From NCBI RefSeq assembly GCF_000473205.1, contig NZ_AXBF01000004.1, forward strand, positions 124,001-188,000: DNA of 64,000 nucleotides, read 5' to 3'. Below the pieces are notes generated by a model, which worked only from the letters and a program-made list of their open reading frames with translations, was not told the DNA's origin and did no database searches. The DNA is from Pseudophaeobacter arcticus DSM 23566. Lineage in GTDB: Bacteria; Pseudomonadota; Alphaproteobacteria; Rhodobacterales; Rhodobacteraceae. The position numbers and the translations under genes are program-made. Shown here one piece after another: positions 17,906 to 26,671 of the stretch. Position 1 is the first letter of the stretch, and every line of letters begins with the position of its first letter.

Positions 17906-18655
17906 CTATTGCGGGATCGCGTTTGAAACTTCTTGTGCCGCCTCAGCGAGGCTTGCTGCAATGCGTGTCACGTGGTCCGTCGAAAAACGGCTGGCCATGC
18001 CAAAGGCCGAGAGTGTCAGGCGCAGCCCTCCGGCCTCGTCAAAGACCGGAACGGCCACGGCCCCGATGTCCGGCTCGCTTTCGCCGCGATTGCAGGCGAA
18101 TCCGTCCTGTCGCGCACCGTCGATTTCGCGGTTCAGGGTCTGGGCATCGGCCTTGGTCATCTTGCCGGTCCGGATCAAATCGCCGATCCGCGCGGCGCGC
18201 TCCGCAGGCTCCATATGCGCAAGCCAGAGCTTGCCCTGCGCCGAGACGTGAAGCTCCAGCATCCGGCCCACTTGGATGTTTACCGAGATCGGACGCGGCG
18301 CGATGGCCGTGGCCAGACAGACGACCCCCTCGCGGGTGATCTGCCCCGCCATGACGGATTCATTCAGGCGGCTGCTGATCTGGGCGATGACTGGCTGAAC
18401 AAGCGTCGCCAGCGGATTGGTGCGTTCCGCGATACGGCCAAGCTGCTCGATATGGTGGCCGAGGCTATAAGCCCCCCGACGTACCTGCACCACGGCCCCG
18501 ACTTCCTCCAGCGTGATGAGAAACCGATGCGCCGAGCTGGCGCTCATTTCCAGCGAACGCGCAACCTCGGCCGCCGTTACCTGCGGTTGCTGCTCCGAAA
18601 AGAGGTCGAGGAGTTCGAAGGCCTTGATCAGAGACCCGTTCATCGGTGTGGCCAT
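17906..18655 (-). CDS. IclR-family transcription regulator
   Basis: This 249-residue protein has an N-terminal winged helix (residues about 8-68; VTAAEVARSLEMSASSAHRFL, LITLEEVGAVVQ) and a C-terminal IclR effector domain (SSRLNESVMAGQITREGVVC, SAQGKLWLAHM, GFACNRGESEPDIGAVAVPV). It is co-oriented with and about 105 bp upstream of the ThDP enzyme gene, and the palindrome between them is the likely target. IclR proteins often control degradation of aromatic or carboxylic acids. Confidence 0.92.
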   Translation of the reverse strand: MATPMNGSLIKAFELLDLFSEQQPQVTAAEVARSLEMSASSAHRFLITLEEVGAVVQVRRGAYSLGHHIEQLGRIAERTNPLATLVQPVIAQISSRLNESVMAGQITREGVVCLATAIAPRPISVNIQVGRMLELHVSAQGKLWLAHMEPAERAARIGDLIRTGKMTKADAQTLNREIDGARQDGFACNRGESEPDIGAVAVPVFDEAGGLRLTLSAFGMASRFSTDHVTRIAASLAEAAQEVSNAIPQ

Positions 18656-18689
18656 TCAGTTTGCTCCGAAGTTGGTGGACGACCTGACG

Positions 18690-19631
18690 CTACGCGCGAT
18701 CCGGGCTATTGTCGGCATTGTCGCAGATGTCGGGGTTTTGAAACAGGTCCCTGATCTGCTCGCGCAGCCAGACACAGCCGGGATCCTGCATTGTGTTGAT
18801 GTGCCAGACGAGCTGCACCTTCTGACGTCCGCGCGGTAAAGTCATGTCGAGAAGCGTGGCCTGTCCCGCCTCGACCATCCGCCGCCCGAGATAGCCGGGC
18901 ACAATGGCAAAGGCGTTCAGGGTCGAGAGCAGCTCTGGCAAGGCGCCAAAATTGCGGATCCGCATACAGACATTGTTGGCCAATCCGCGTTCGGCAAGCA
19001 CCTGTTCGACATCGTCAGCATAGGTCAGGCTGGGCACCGCCATCACGATCCGCTCCTGGCACAGGTCCACGGTGGCCGCGCGCCGGGGCGACAGGCCCGG
19101 CGGGCCAATCACGCGGTAATCCTCGTCAAAGAGATGCATCTGCCGAAGCTGCGCATCCTGCATTTCCAACAGGCCGATGGCCATTTCCGATTCCCGTGTC
19201 GCGAGGGTCCGGGTCAGGTCGAGGAATGGCGAGGAGGCATTTTCTAGCCTGATGCCCGGCCCACGTTCGAACACGCGCCGGGCAAGCGGTGCGAGGAAGA
19301 CCTGCTCGCCCAGCCCAGACAGGGACAGGCGAAAGGTCCGCGTGCTGCTCAAGGCATCGAAACTTGCCGCATCGTTCAGGACTGATGCAATACCAGAGAG
19401 ATGCTCGCGGATGTCGGGAACGATCCGTTCGGCAAAAGGCGTTGGCTCCATCCCCCGCGCACCGCGAATGAACAGTGGATCGTCCAGCATCTGACGCAGA
19501 CGCGCCAGCGCATTCGACGTGGCGGGCTGGCTGAGGCCAAGATTCGCGCCGGCAACCGACACGGATTGCGAGTCATAGATCTGAAGCAACAGGTCCAGCA
19601 GGTTCAGGTCGAGGCGGCGTGGGTTTATCAT
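18690..19631 (-). CDS. LysR-family transcription regulator, divergent from the TRAP operon
   Basis: This 313-residue LTTR begins LDLNLLDLLLQIYDSQSVSV, with the helix-turn-helix at GANLGLSQPATSNALARLRQ, in the NodD/LeuO-like (DLNLL) class. A type 2 periplasmic-binding-like effector domain follows from about residue 95. It is divergently transcribed from the TRAP-panE-aldehyde dehydrogenase operon and probably controls it through the box at 19640-19659. The stop lies 34 bp before the IclR start. Confidence 0.9.
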   Translation of the reverse strand: MINPRRLDLNLLDLLLQIYDSQSVSVAGANLGLSQPATSNALARLRQMLDDPLFIRGARGMEPTPFAERIVPDIREHLSGIASVLNDAASFDALSSTRTFRLSLSGLGEQVFLAPLARRVFERGPGIRLENASSPFLDLTRTLATRESEMAIGLLEMQDAQLRQMHLFDEDYRVIGPPGLSPRRAATVDLCQERIVMAVPSLTYADDVEQVLAERGLANNVCMRIRNFGALPELLSTLNAFAIVPGYLGRRMVEAGQATLLDMTLPRGRQKVQLVWHINTMQDPGCVWLREQIRDLFQNPDICDNADNSPDRA

Positions 19632-19639
19632 TTTTCTGA

Positions 19640-19659
19640 ATAGTCTCTATCCAAACTAT
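19640..19659. promoter_or_regulatory. Candidate LysR box between the LysR gene and the TRAP operon
   Basis: ATAGT-N10-ACTAT forms an interrupted dyad close to the LysR consensus (T-N11-A within a dyad), 8 bp from the LysR start codon and about 100 bp before the dctP start. This is a typical place for LTTR autoregulation and activation of the divergent operon. Confidence 0.5.
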
Positions 19660-19756
19660 CATTTGGACTTTAAGCACCGTCCCTTCCATCGTCCATCCTG
19701 CTTTTCGGAGGAGTCGCCCGTCTTGGGCAAGGGAAGCACATTAGGGGGAGATATCT

Positions 19757-20797
19757 ATGCACCGTCGTAACTTTATGGGCGCACTATTCATTGCCGCCTC
19801 CAGTCTTGCACTCGCATCTGGCGCAAGTGCGCAGGACTATACTTTCCGCCTGCACCATTTTCTAGGGCAGCAGGCCCCGGCGCAGACAAAGATGCTGGAG
19901 CCCTGGGCCAAGGCGGTCGAAGAACATTCGGGTGGCCGCGTCAAGATCGAGATCTTTCCGTCCATGACCCTTGGCGGGCGTCCGCCGGAGCTGATCCAGC
20001 AGGCGCGCGATGGCATTGTCGATCTGGTCTGGACGGTGAACGGCTATACGCCGGGGCTATTCCCGCGCACCGAGGTGATGGAACTGCCGACCGTCTACAA
20101 AAACGACCCGCGGGCCGCGAACCTTGCGCTCTATGACATGTTCGACGGTGAGCTTGCCGAGGAGTACAAGGGCGTCGAAGTGATGTTCCTGCATGTACAT
20201 GCCGGTCAGGCGCTGCATACCGGCGATCTGGATGTCTCCAGCCTGGACGACCTTGAGGGGGCAAAGCTGCGTATCCCGACACGGACGGGCGGCTGGGTGA
20301 TTGAGGCGCTTGGCGCCACCCCGGTGGCGATGCCGGTGCCCGAACTGCCGTCCGCGCTGCAAAAGGGCGTGGTCGATGGTGCGCTGATCCCGTGGGAAAT
20401 CATCCCGCCGCTGAAGATCCAGGATCAGACCAAATACCAAGTCGAACTCAATGAGCGTGAGCGCTTTGGCAACACGACCTTCCAGGTGTCGATGAACCAG
20501 ACTCGTTGGGACGGGCTGCCGGAAGATATCCAGCAGGCCTTCCGCGATGCCTCGGATCGTGACTGGTGGGGGCAGGTGGGCGACATCTGGCGTGCCTCGG
20601 ACGATTTTGGCATCAAGGTCGCTACAGAGGCGGGCAACACGCATCGCATTCTGAGCGAGGAACAAAGCCAGCCCTTCCTCGACGCCATGCAGCCCGTCGT
20701 GGACCGCTGGATCGAAGAGGTCTCTGGCAAAGGCATCAATGGTACCGCACTGGTAGAAAAGGCCCGTGCGCTGGTCGCCAAGAACACGGCGGATTGA
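19757..20797 (+). CDS. dctP: TRAP transporter substrate-binding protein (DctP family)
   Basis: This 346-residue periplasmic receptor has a Tat-like signal (MHRRNFMGALFIAASSLALA, cleavage after ASA). The DctP fold follows, with the conserved segment LRIPTRTGGWVIEALGATPV that carries the arginine binding the substrate carboxylate. AGGGGGA precedes the ATG by about 8 bp. It is the first gene of a TRAP operon (dctP, dctQ, dctM) and feeds a carboxylate or 2-oxo acid into the pathway encoded downstream. The ligand is not known. Confidence 0.92.
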   Translation: MHRRNFMGALFIAASSLALASGASAQDYTFRLHHFLGQQAPAQTKMLEPWAKAVEEHSGGRVKIEIFPSMTLGGRPPELIQQARDGIVDLVWTVNGYTPGLFPRTEVMELPTVYKNDPRAANLALYDMFDGELAEEYKGVEVMFLHVHAGQALHTGDLDVSSLDDLEGAKLRIPTRTGGWVIEALGATPVAMPVPELPSALQKGVVDGALIPWEIIPPLKIQDQTKYQVELNERERFGNTTFQVSMNQTRWDGLPEDIQQAFRDASDRDWWGQVGDIWRASDDFGIKVATEAGNTHRILSEEQSQPFLDAMQPVVDRWIEEVSGKGINGTALVEKARALVAKNTAD

Positions 20798-20811
20798 GTT
20801 TGGCAGAGGTG

Positions 20812-21324
20812 ATGGAAACGACAGGCCGCCCCGAAGGCACCGGGGCGGTCGCGACGGCGGTTACCGCTTGGGCGCTGCTGGGCGGTGCGCTATTGCTGGC
20901 GGTGGTGGTGATGAACGTCGCCTCGGTGCTGGGCACGCTGGTCGGCTGGCCCGTGTCCGGTGATTTCGAGATGACCGAGATAGGCGTCGCCGTGGCAGCC
21001 TTCGCCTTTCTGCCCTATTGCCAGCTGGCACGCTCGAATGTGTCCGCAGACATTTTTACCCAGCGGGCCGGGCCGCGCATGCTGGCCTTTCTCAGTCTTC
21101 TCGGCTCGGTGATCGCGCTGCTTTTTGCCCTGCTGATGCTGTGGCGGATGTACGATGGCATGCTCGATCAGAAAACCTATGGCTATGAAACCTCGATCCT
21201 GCAGATCCCGGTCTGGCTGGCCTATATCCCCATCCTCGCCTCCCTTGCCCTGTTGGCCGTAGCCGCGCTGACCACGCTGACGCAGGACATCCGTGGGCTG
21301 TCAAACGGAGGCCGCCATGACTGA
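20812..21324 (+). CDS. dctQ: TRAP transporter small permease (DctQ)
   Basis: This membrane protein of about 170 residues has four hydrophobic segments (around 18-45, 57-75, 92-112 and 137-160), as expected for DctQ. The start is placed at the ATG 15 bp after the dctP stop. A TTG at 20800 is an alternative in the same frame. It overlaps dctM by 8 bp. DctQ couples the periplasmic receptor to the large permease. Confidence 0.87.
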   Translation: METTGRPEGTGAVATAVTAWALLGGALLLAVVVMNVASVLGTLVGWPVSGDFEMTEIGVAVAAFAFLPYCQLARSNVSADIFTQRAGPRMLAFLSLLGSVIALLFALLMLWRMYDGMLDQKTYGYETSILQIPVWLAYIPILASLALLAVAALTTLTQDIRGLSNGGRHD

Positions 21325-22675
21325 TCCCCTTATGCTGGGCATCGCGGCGCTTGTCATTCTTGTTGCGCTGATCGCCATCCGCATTCCCATCGCCTATGCG
21401 ATGATCCTCGTGGGGGGCGTCGGCATCGCGTTGGTGAATGGCATCGCGCCGGTGTTCAACCAGCTCAAGACGCTGGCCTACGGGCAGTTCTCTGTCTACG
21501 ACCTGTCGGTGGTGCCGATGTTTGTGCTGATGGGGGCGCTGGCCTCCAGGGCGGGCCTCAGCCATGCGCTGTTCCGGGGGGCCAATGCCTGGCTTGGCTG
21601 GATGCGTGGCGGCACCGCCATGGCGGCGATTGCGGGCTGCGCGGGTTTTGGCGCGGTCTGCGGATCGTCGCTGGCCACCGCCTCGACCATGGGCCGCGTG
21701 GCGCTGCCCGAGCTTGCGAAATACCGCTATTCCGGCGCGCTGGCGACCGGCACTTTGGCGGCGGGTGGCGTCCTTGGCATCCTGATCCCGCCCTCGGTGG
21801 TTCTGATCATCTACGCGATCATCGTCGAGGCGAATATCGTCACCATGTTTGCCGCCGCGCTGCTGCCGGGCCTGCTGGCCGTGGTGCTGTTCATCCTGAC
21901 TATCGTCATCTACGTCTGGATCAAGCCGGAGGCCGGCCCCGCACATGGCGGTGTCGGCGGGGCAGAATTCCGCGCTGCAACCCTGGGCATGATCCCGGTG
22001 CTGGTGATCTTTGGCATCGTGTTGGGCGGTATCTATGGCGGTTTCTACAACCCGACACCGGCGGCCTCCATCGGCGTGGCGCTGGTCTGGCTCTACGGGG
22101 TGATCACCCGCGAAATCCGCCTGACCGATATGATCGGCGCCCTGCGCGAGACGGCCTCGACCACGGGCATGATCTACCTGATCCTCTTGGGCGCGGAGCT
22201 GATGAAGATCTTCATGTCCCGCATCGGCCTGCCGCAGGCGACCGCAGAGTGGATCATCCAGTCCGGCATGGCGCCGATGATGGTGATGATCCTGCTGCTG
22301 GTCGCGCTGATCCTGCTCGGGTGCCTGATGGACAGCCTGTCGATGATCCTGCTGGTCATCCCGTTCTTCTGGCCCGTCTTGGTCGAGTTGAACGGCGGGC
22401 TCTATATGGGCGCCGAAGGGTCGGGCTATGGCATGAGCACCGAGGACCTGAAGATCTGGTTCGGCATCCTGGCGTTGATCGTCGTGGAACTGGGCCTGAT
22501 CACGCCACCCGTGGGCATGAATGTCTTTGTCATCTCGGCACTGGCGAAAGACACCCCAATGTCCGAAACATTTAAGGGTGTGCTGCCCTTCTTTGGCGCC
22601 GAGATCCTGCGCGTGGTCGTCTTGCTGGCCTTTCCGGGGCTGGTGATGTGGCTGCCGCAGGTCTTAGGCAGCTAG
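21317..22675 (+). CDS. dctM: TRAP transporter large permease (DctM)
   Basis: This 452-residue multi-spanning protein of the DctM family has about 12 hydrophobic segments and the family motifs GCAGFGAVCGSSLATASTMG, GGVLGILIPPS and LIVVELGLITPPVGMNVFV. It is the Na+-driven transport subunit. The ATG at 21317 overlaps dctQ, indicating translational coupling. The panE-like and aldehyde dehydrogenase genes follow 22 bp later, so transport and metabolism appear co-transcribed. Confidence 0.93.
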   Translation: MTDPLMLGIAALVILVALIAIRIPIAYAMILVGGVGIALVNGIAPVFNQLKTLAYGQFSVYDLSVVPMFVLMGALASRAGLSHALFRGANAWLGWMRGGTAMAAIAGCAGFGAVCGSSLATASTMGRVALPELAKYRYSGALATGTLAAGGVLGILIPPSVVLIIYAIIVEANIVTMFAAALLPGLLAVVLFILTIVIYVWIKPEAGPAHGGVGGAEFRAATLGMIPVLVIFGIVLGGIYGGFYNPTPAASIGVALVWLYGVITREIRLTDMIGALRETASTTGMIYLILLGAELMKIFMSRIGLPQATAEWIIQSGMAPMMVMILLLVALILLGCLMDSLSMILLVIPFFWPVLVELNGGLYMGAEGSGYGMSTEDLKIWFGILALIVVELGLITPPVGMNVFVISALAKDTPMSETFKGVLPFFGAEILRVVVLLAFPGLVMWLPQVLGS

Positions 22676-22697
22676 GTCGGATTGAAAGGAAAACAGG

Positions 22698-23594
22698 ATG
22701 AAGATCGCAATACTCGGCGCGGGCGCCCTTGGATCGGTGATCGGTGCGGAGCTTCACACGGCGGGGCATGAGGTCGTGCTGCTCGACCTGAACGAGGCGC
22801 ATCTGACCGCGATCAACGCGGATGGGCTGCGTGTGGACTGGGACGACCGGACCGAGCACCTTCCGATCCCGGCGATGCGGCCCGATCAGGCGCCGCAGGT
22901 CGATTTGGTGATCCTGTTGACCAAGACGATGCATACGGACGGGGCGCTGGCGGGCATCGCGCCATTGATCGACGGCGGCGCCTGTGTGCTGACGCTGCAA
23001 AACGGGCTCGGCAATGTCGCGCGCGTGCAGGCGCGGGTGCCGGATGGACAGGTCCTTTTTGGCTGCACCATGACGCCGGGCGATCTGCGCGGGCCGGGTC
23101 ATGTGGCCAGCCACGGCATGGCCTACACCCCCTTTGACGCGCTGGACGCAAATGGGCCGGCCGCGCGGCTCGCGGCTGAGCTTGACGGCGACCAGCTGAC
23201 CTGGACCGATGCCGCCGCGGCGCAGGTCTGGCAAAAGGCCGCGTTCAACTGTGCGATGAACGCCACCGCCGTTCTGGGCGCGGGCACCGTCGGCGCGATT
23301 GCCGAGCACCTCGGCGCAGAGCTGGCCCAGGACATCGCCGCCGAGGTGCTGGCCGTTGGTGCCGCCGAAGGCGTCACCGGCGATATCGGTGCGGTGAGAA
23401 AACAGATCGACTTCGCTCTGAAACAACACACCGGCCACAAGCCCTCGATGCTGCAGGACGTCGAGGCTGGCCGCAGGACCGAAATCGAGTCGCTCAACGG
23501 ATATGTTGAACAGATTGGCCCCAAACGCGGTATAGATGTGCCAATGAATCGCCTGCTCGCCGCGCTTGTACGCATGCGTGAGAACCAGACCTGA
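22698..23594 (+). CDS. Ketopantoate reductase-family (PanE/ApbA) NADPH reductase
   Basis: This 298-residue protein has an N-terminal NADP loop IAILGAGALGSVIGAELH, the catalytic Lys region QVWQKAAFNCAMNATAVL and the C-terminal helical segment KPSMLQDVEAGRRTEIESLNG, all typical of PanE. Family members reduce 2-oxo acids to 2-hydroxy acids. Inside a catabolic operon with a TRAP importer, a role on the pathway's 2-oxo acid is more likely than in pantothenate synthesis, though PanE activity cannot be excluded. AAGGA precedes the ATG. Confidence 0.88.
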   Translation: MKIAILGAGALGSVIGAELHTAGHEVVLLDLNEAHLTAINADGLRVDWDDRTEHLPIPAMRPDQAPQVDLVILLTKTMHTDGALAGIAPLIDGGACVLTLQNGLGNVARVQARVPDGQVLFGCTMTPGDLRGPGHVASHGMAYTPFDALDANGPAARLAAELDGDQLTWTDAAAAQVWQKAAFNCAMNATAVLGAGTVGAIAEHLGAELAQDIAAEVLAVGAAEGVTGDIGAVRKQIDFALKQHTGHKPSMLQDVEAGRRTEIESLNGYVEQIGPKRGIDVPMNRLLAALVRMRENQT

Positions 23595-23642
23595 CAGACG
23601 GGCAATGTCCCGACGCAAGACCCACCCGAGGAGGAAACCAAG

Positions 23643-25088
23643 ATGACAGTGGCATTTGTAGTCAACAACAAGGACGCCGATGCGTCAGGCAAGGGCACGT
23701 TCGACCGGATCGACCCGGTCACGGGCGACGTGGCCTCGACCGCGGCGGCCGCCAAGGTAGTCGACGCGGCAGCGATCGCCACGGCGGCTGGCGCGGCCTT
23801 TCCCGCATGGGCCGCAACCGGCCCCGGTGAGCGCCGCGCCCTGCTGAACAAGGCAGCGGATATCATGGACTCCAAGGCGGATGAATTCATCGCAACCATG
23901 ATCACCGAAACTGGCGCGACCGGCCCCTGGGCGGGCTTCAACGTCATGCTGGCGGCGGGTGTGATCCGCGAAGCGGCGGCGATGACCACCCAGATCGGTG
24001 GCGAGGTGATCCCCTCGAACAAACCCGGGACCCTGGCCATGGGCGTCGCCACGCCCAAGGGTGTTTGCCTTGGCATCGCGCCGTGGAACGCGCCGGTGAT
24101 CCTTGGCACCCGCGCGCTGGCCATGCCGTTGGCCTGCGGCAATACGGTGATCCTGAAAGGCTCTGAGGCTTGCCCCAAGACCCACCGCCTGATCGTCGAT
24201 TGTTTCGTCGAGGCGGGTCTGCCCGAAGGCGTTGTCAACTATATCTCGAACGCGCCTGTCGATGCCGCCGAAGTGGTCAAGGCGCTGATCGAGGCCCCCG
24301 AGGTCAAGCATGTGAACTTCACCGGCTCCTCTGCCGTGGGGCGCATCATCGGGCGTCTGGCCGGTGAGAACCTCAAGCCGTCGCTCTTGGAGCTCGGCGG
24401 CAAGGCGCCGCTGGTTGTGCTGTCCGACGCCGATATCGACGGTGCGGTGAATGCTGCGATCTTTGGCGCCTTCATGAACCAGGGCCAGATCTGCATGTCG
24501 ACGGAACGCATCATCGTCGACGAGGAAATCGCCGATACCTTTGCACAAAAAATGGCCGACCGCGCGTCGAAACTGCCCTACGGCGATCCGCGTGGTCAGG
24601 TCGTGCTGGGTTCGCTGGTGACCCCCGAGGCTGGCGAAAAGATGGACGCGTTGATTGCCGATGCCACATCCAAGGGCGCGAAATGCATCGCTGGTGGTGC
24701 GCGCGACGGGGCGATGCATTCCGCAACCCTGCTGGACGGTGTGACGTCTGATATGCGCATCTATGGCGAGGAAAGCTTTGGCCCGGTCAAGTCGATCATC
24801 CGCGTCAAGGGCGACGACGAGGCGATCCGCGTGGCCAATGACACCGAATATGGCCTGTCGGCTGCGGTGTTCAGCCAGGACATCCAGCGCGCACTGTCCG
24901 CTGCCAAGAAGATCAAGAGCGGCATCTGCCACATCAACGGTCCGACCGTCGCGGATGAGCCACAGATGCCCTTTGGTGGCGTGAACGATTCCGGCTATGG
25001 CCGGTTTGGTGGCAAGGCAGCAATCGCTGAATTCACCGACCTGCGCTGGATCACCATCGAAGACCCGAACCAGCACTATCCGTTCTAA
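23643..25088 (+). CDS. NAD(P)-dependent aldehyde dehydrogenase, vanillin/salicylaldehyde type
   Basis: This 481-residue ALDH has the nucleotide-binding motif FTGSSAVGRIIG, the general base Glu in LELGGKAP and the catalytic Cys in NQGQICMSTER. The C-terminus has GVNDSGYGRFGG. Its best recalled resemblance is to salicylaldehyde/vanillin dehydrogenases that oxidise aromatic aldehydes. A GGAGGAA site precedes the ATG. It ends the TRAP operon and could oxidise the aldehyde made by the ThDP enzyme encoded 6 kb upstream on the other strand. Confidence 0.9.
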   Translation: MTVAFVVNNKDADASGKGTFDRIDPVTGDVASTAAAAKVVDAAAIATAAGAAFPAWAATGPGERRALLNKAADIMDSKADEFIATMITETGATGPWAGFNVMLAAGVIREAAAMTTQIGGEVIPSNKPGTLAMGVATPKGVCLGIAPWNAPVILGTRALAMPLACGNTVILKGSEACPKTHRLIVDCFVEAGLPEGVVNYISNAPVDAAEVVKALIEAPEVKHVNFTGSSAVGRIIGRLAGENLKPSLLELGGKAPLVVLSDADIDGAVNAAIFGAFMNQGQICMSTERIIVDEEIADTFAQKMADRASKLPYGDPRGQVVLGSLVTPEAGEKMDALIADATSKGAKCIAGGARDGAMHSATLLDGVTSDMRIYGEESFGPVKSIIRVKGDDEAIRVANDTEYGLSAAVFSQDIQRALSAAKKIKSGICHINGPTVADEPQMPFGGVNDSGYGRFGGKAAIAEFTDLRWITIEDPNQHYPF

Positions 25089-25104
25089 GACGGAAATCCC
25101 CAGA

Positions 25105-25130
25105 CCAGCGCGCCCGCTGCGGTGCGCTGG
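25105..25130 (+). terminator. Hairpin after the aldehyde dehydrogenase gene
   Basis: CCAGCGC at 25105-25111 pairs with GCGCTGG at 25124-25130 (7 bp perfect), followed only by CCTTTA. It lies between convergent genes and may act as a weak terminator for the TRAP operon. Confidence 0.4.
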
Positions 25131-25181
25131 CCTTTACGGCCCAATGCAGGCCGAATTTCTATTCGGACAGCACGATCACCG

Positions 25182-25668
25182 TCAGAACGCGTTTGTCGTG
25201 GCGGTGACGGCAGCCTCCAGCCCGCCATCGGTCGCAAGATTGGTGCCGTTGATCCAGCGCGCCGCATCCGAACAGAGGAACAGGATCGCAGGCGTGATAT
25301 CGTCCGGTGTTCCCGCGCGACCCACGGCATCGACGTTGGAATTGACCCGCTCGTCGCCCAGAACATCGCGAAACTGTTGCAGGATCGGCGTTTCGACCGG
25401 GCCTGTGGACACCGCGTTCACCCGGATGCCACGGCCCTTGAACTGCTCCTGATGCGTGGCCAGCATGGTCCAGACCAGCAGGATTTCCTCGGACACCGGA
25501 TAACCCGCATCGTTTGGAATATCGTGCTGCGCCACGATCTCCGCAGGGTCGGGAACTCCGTTGTGCGGGCGATGGCGGCCACGTTGACCACAGACCCGCC
25601 ATCTCGGCGGTGCGGCGTCCGATGCCGCTGGCAGCACCAGTGGCCACGATGGTTTTGCCAAAGAGCAT
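25182..25668 (-). pseudogene. SDR gene with deletion, frameshift and loss of the catalytic lysine
   Basis: A strong GGGAGGTAACATT site precedes an ATG opening the SDR sequence LFGKTIVATGAASGIGRRTAE. After about 25 residues the coding sense shifts frame, and some 80-90 residues typical of the family are missing. The other frame continues with GIRVNAVSTGPVETPILQQF and FLCSDAARWINGTNLATDGG, which is characteristic of 3-alpha-hydroxysteroid/coniferyl-alcohol dehydrogenase-like SDRs. The active-site stretch reads YPVSEEILLVWTM, where family members have YPVSKE: the catalytic Lys is Glu. It starts 4 bp after the livM-type stop and so belonged to that operon. Confidence 0.87.
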
Positions 25669-25672
25669 AATG

Positions 25673-26671
25673 TTACCTCCCTGTTTCCGATTGGGTGTCG
25701 ACATGAACGCGGTAGCCCAGCGGCATCAGGCTGACACCCGTGCGGGTGGCGATCCAGCCCCACAGCCCCTTTGGTAGCAGCAGCGAGAACAGCAGTGCCG
25801 CTGCCCCCAGGCCGATCAGATACCAGACGCCGGTGTCGGCAAACCAGGTCTCGGCAGCAAAGAAGATCAGCGCGCCGAGGATGGCGCCCTCGAACCGGCC
25901 AAGCCCGCCGACGAGCACCATGAAGATCATATAGGCCGTCCATTGCACGCTGAAATAGGTCTTGGGCTGGAAGGCCGAGACCTGGGCCAGCCAGAGTGCG
26001 CCCGCGACGGCGGTGCCAAAACCCGCCAGCACGAAGAACAGCCGCTTGGTGCGCATCGGGTTCACACCAACGGAATCCGCCGCTTCCTCATTGTCGCGGA
26101 TCGCCTGCATGGCCAGCCCCGAGGGCGTGCGCAGCACCGCAAACAGCAGCGCCAGCAGCCCCACCATGCCGATGAGTGCCGCCCAGAAGATCAACACCCG
26201 CCGCGCATCAATGGCATAGGCGTTGAGCGCGATCAGCGAGGTGCCGGTCTCGCCCTGGATCAGCGGGTCGAGATTGACGCAGAGATGCGCGATCGAGGCC
26301 AGCACCCACATGCCTATGGCAAACTCGCCCGCACGCAGATGCAGCATGAAGAGCGACAGCAGCCAGCTCAGCCCGGCCACAATCCCGGCGCCCAGAGACA
26401 TGGCGGCAAAGGGGTTGATCCCCGCATCCGCCAGCCGGATCGTCGCATAGGCGCCAAGCCCGAAGAACAGCTGGTTGCCGATGGAGACCAGCCCGCCATA
26501 GCCCGCCAGCGCGTTCCACATCGCGGCGAGGATCACATAGATGAACAGCACGGTCAGCCGCTCGATCACCCCGTCGGATGCAAAACTCGGAACCAGCCCG
26601 AGGATCGCGATCACTCCGGCGGCCAGGGCAAAGGTGAGTTGGGACTGCCATGTCCAGCGATGGATGGTCAT
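25673..26671 (-). CDS. livM: Branched-chain amino acid-type ABC permease (LivM)
   Basis: This 332-residue permease with about nine hydrophobic segments belongs to the LivM family (LAGYGGLVSIGNQLFFGLGA near residue 55 and the conserved AIRDNEEAADSVGVNPMRTK loop). The start overlaps the livH-type stop by 4 bp. It is the fifth gene of a tightly packed livKGFHM operon. Such transporters also carry amides, urea and aromatic acids, so branched-chain amino acids are not assured as cargo. Confidence 0.9.
   Translation of the reverse strand: MTIHRWTWQSQLTFALAAGVIAILGLVPSFASDGVIERLTVLFIYVILAAMWNALAGYGGLVSIGNQLFFGLGAYATIRLADAGINPFAAMSLGAGIVAGLSWLLSLFMLHLRAGEFAIGMWVLASIAHLCVNLDPLIQGETGTSLIALNAYAIDARRVLIFWAALIGMVGLLALLFAVLRTPSGLAMQAIRDNEEAADSVGVNPMRTKRLFFVLAGFGTAVAGALWLAQVSAFQPKTYFSVQWTAYMIFMVLVGGLGRFEGAILGALIFFAAETWFADTGVWYLIGLGAAALLFSLLLPKGLWGWIATRTGVSLMPLGYRVHVDTQSETGR

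Noticed and set aside
22698..23594. Naming the PanE-like gene as panE for pantothenate synthesis
   Set aside because: It sits in a TRAP/ALDH catabolic operon and paralogues of this family reduce other 2-oxo acids, so the symbol was withheld.
23685..25076. A 463-codon open frame antisense to the aldehyde dehydrogenase gene
   Set aside because: It is a codon-bias shadow of a high-GC gene: rich in His, Arg, Gln and Gly with no domain motifs, while the plus strand encodes a complete ALDH.
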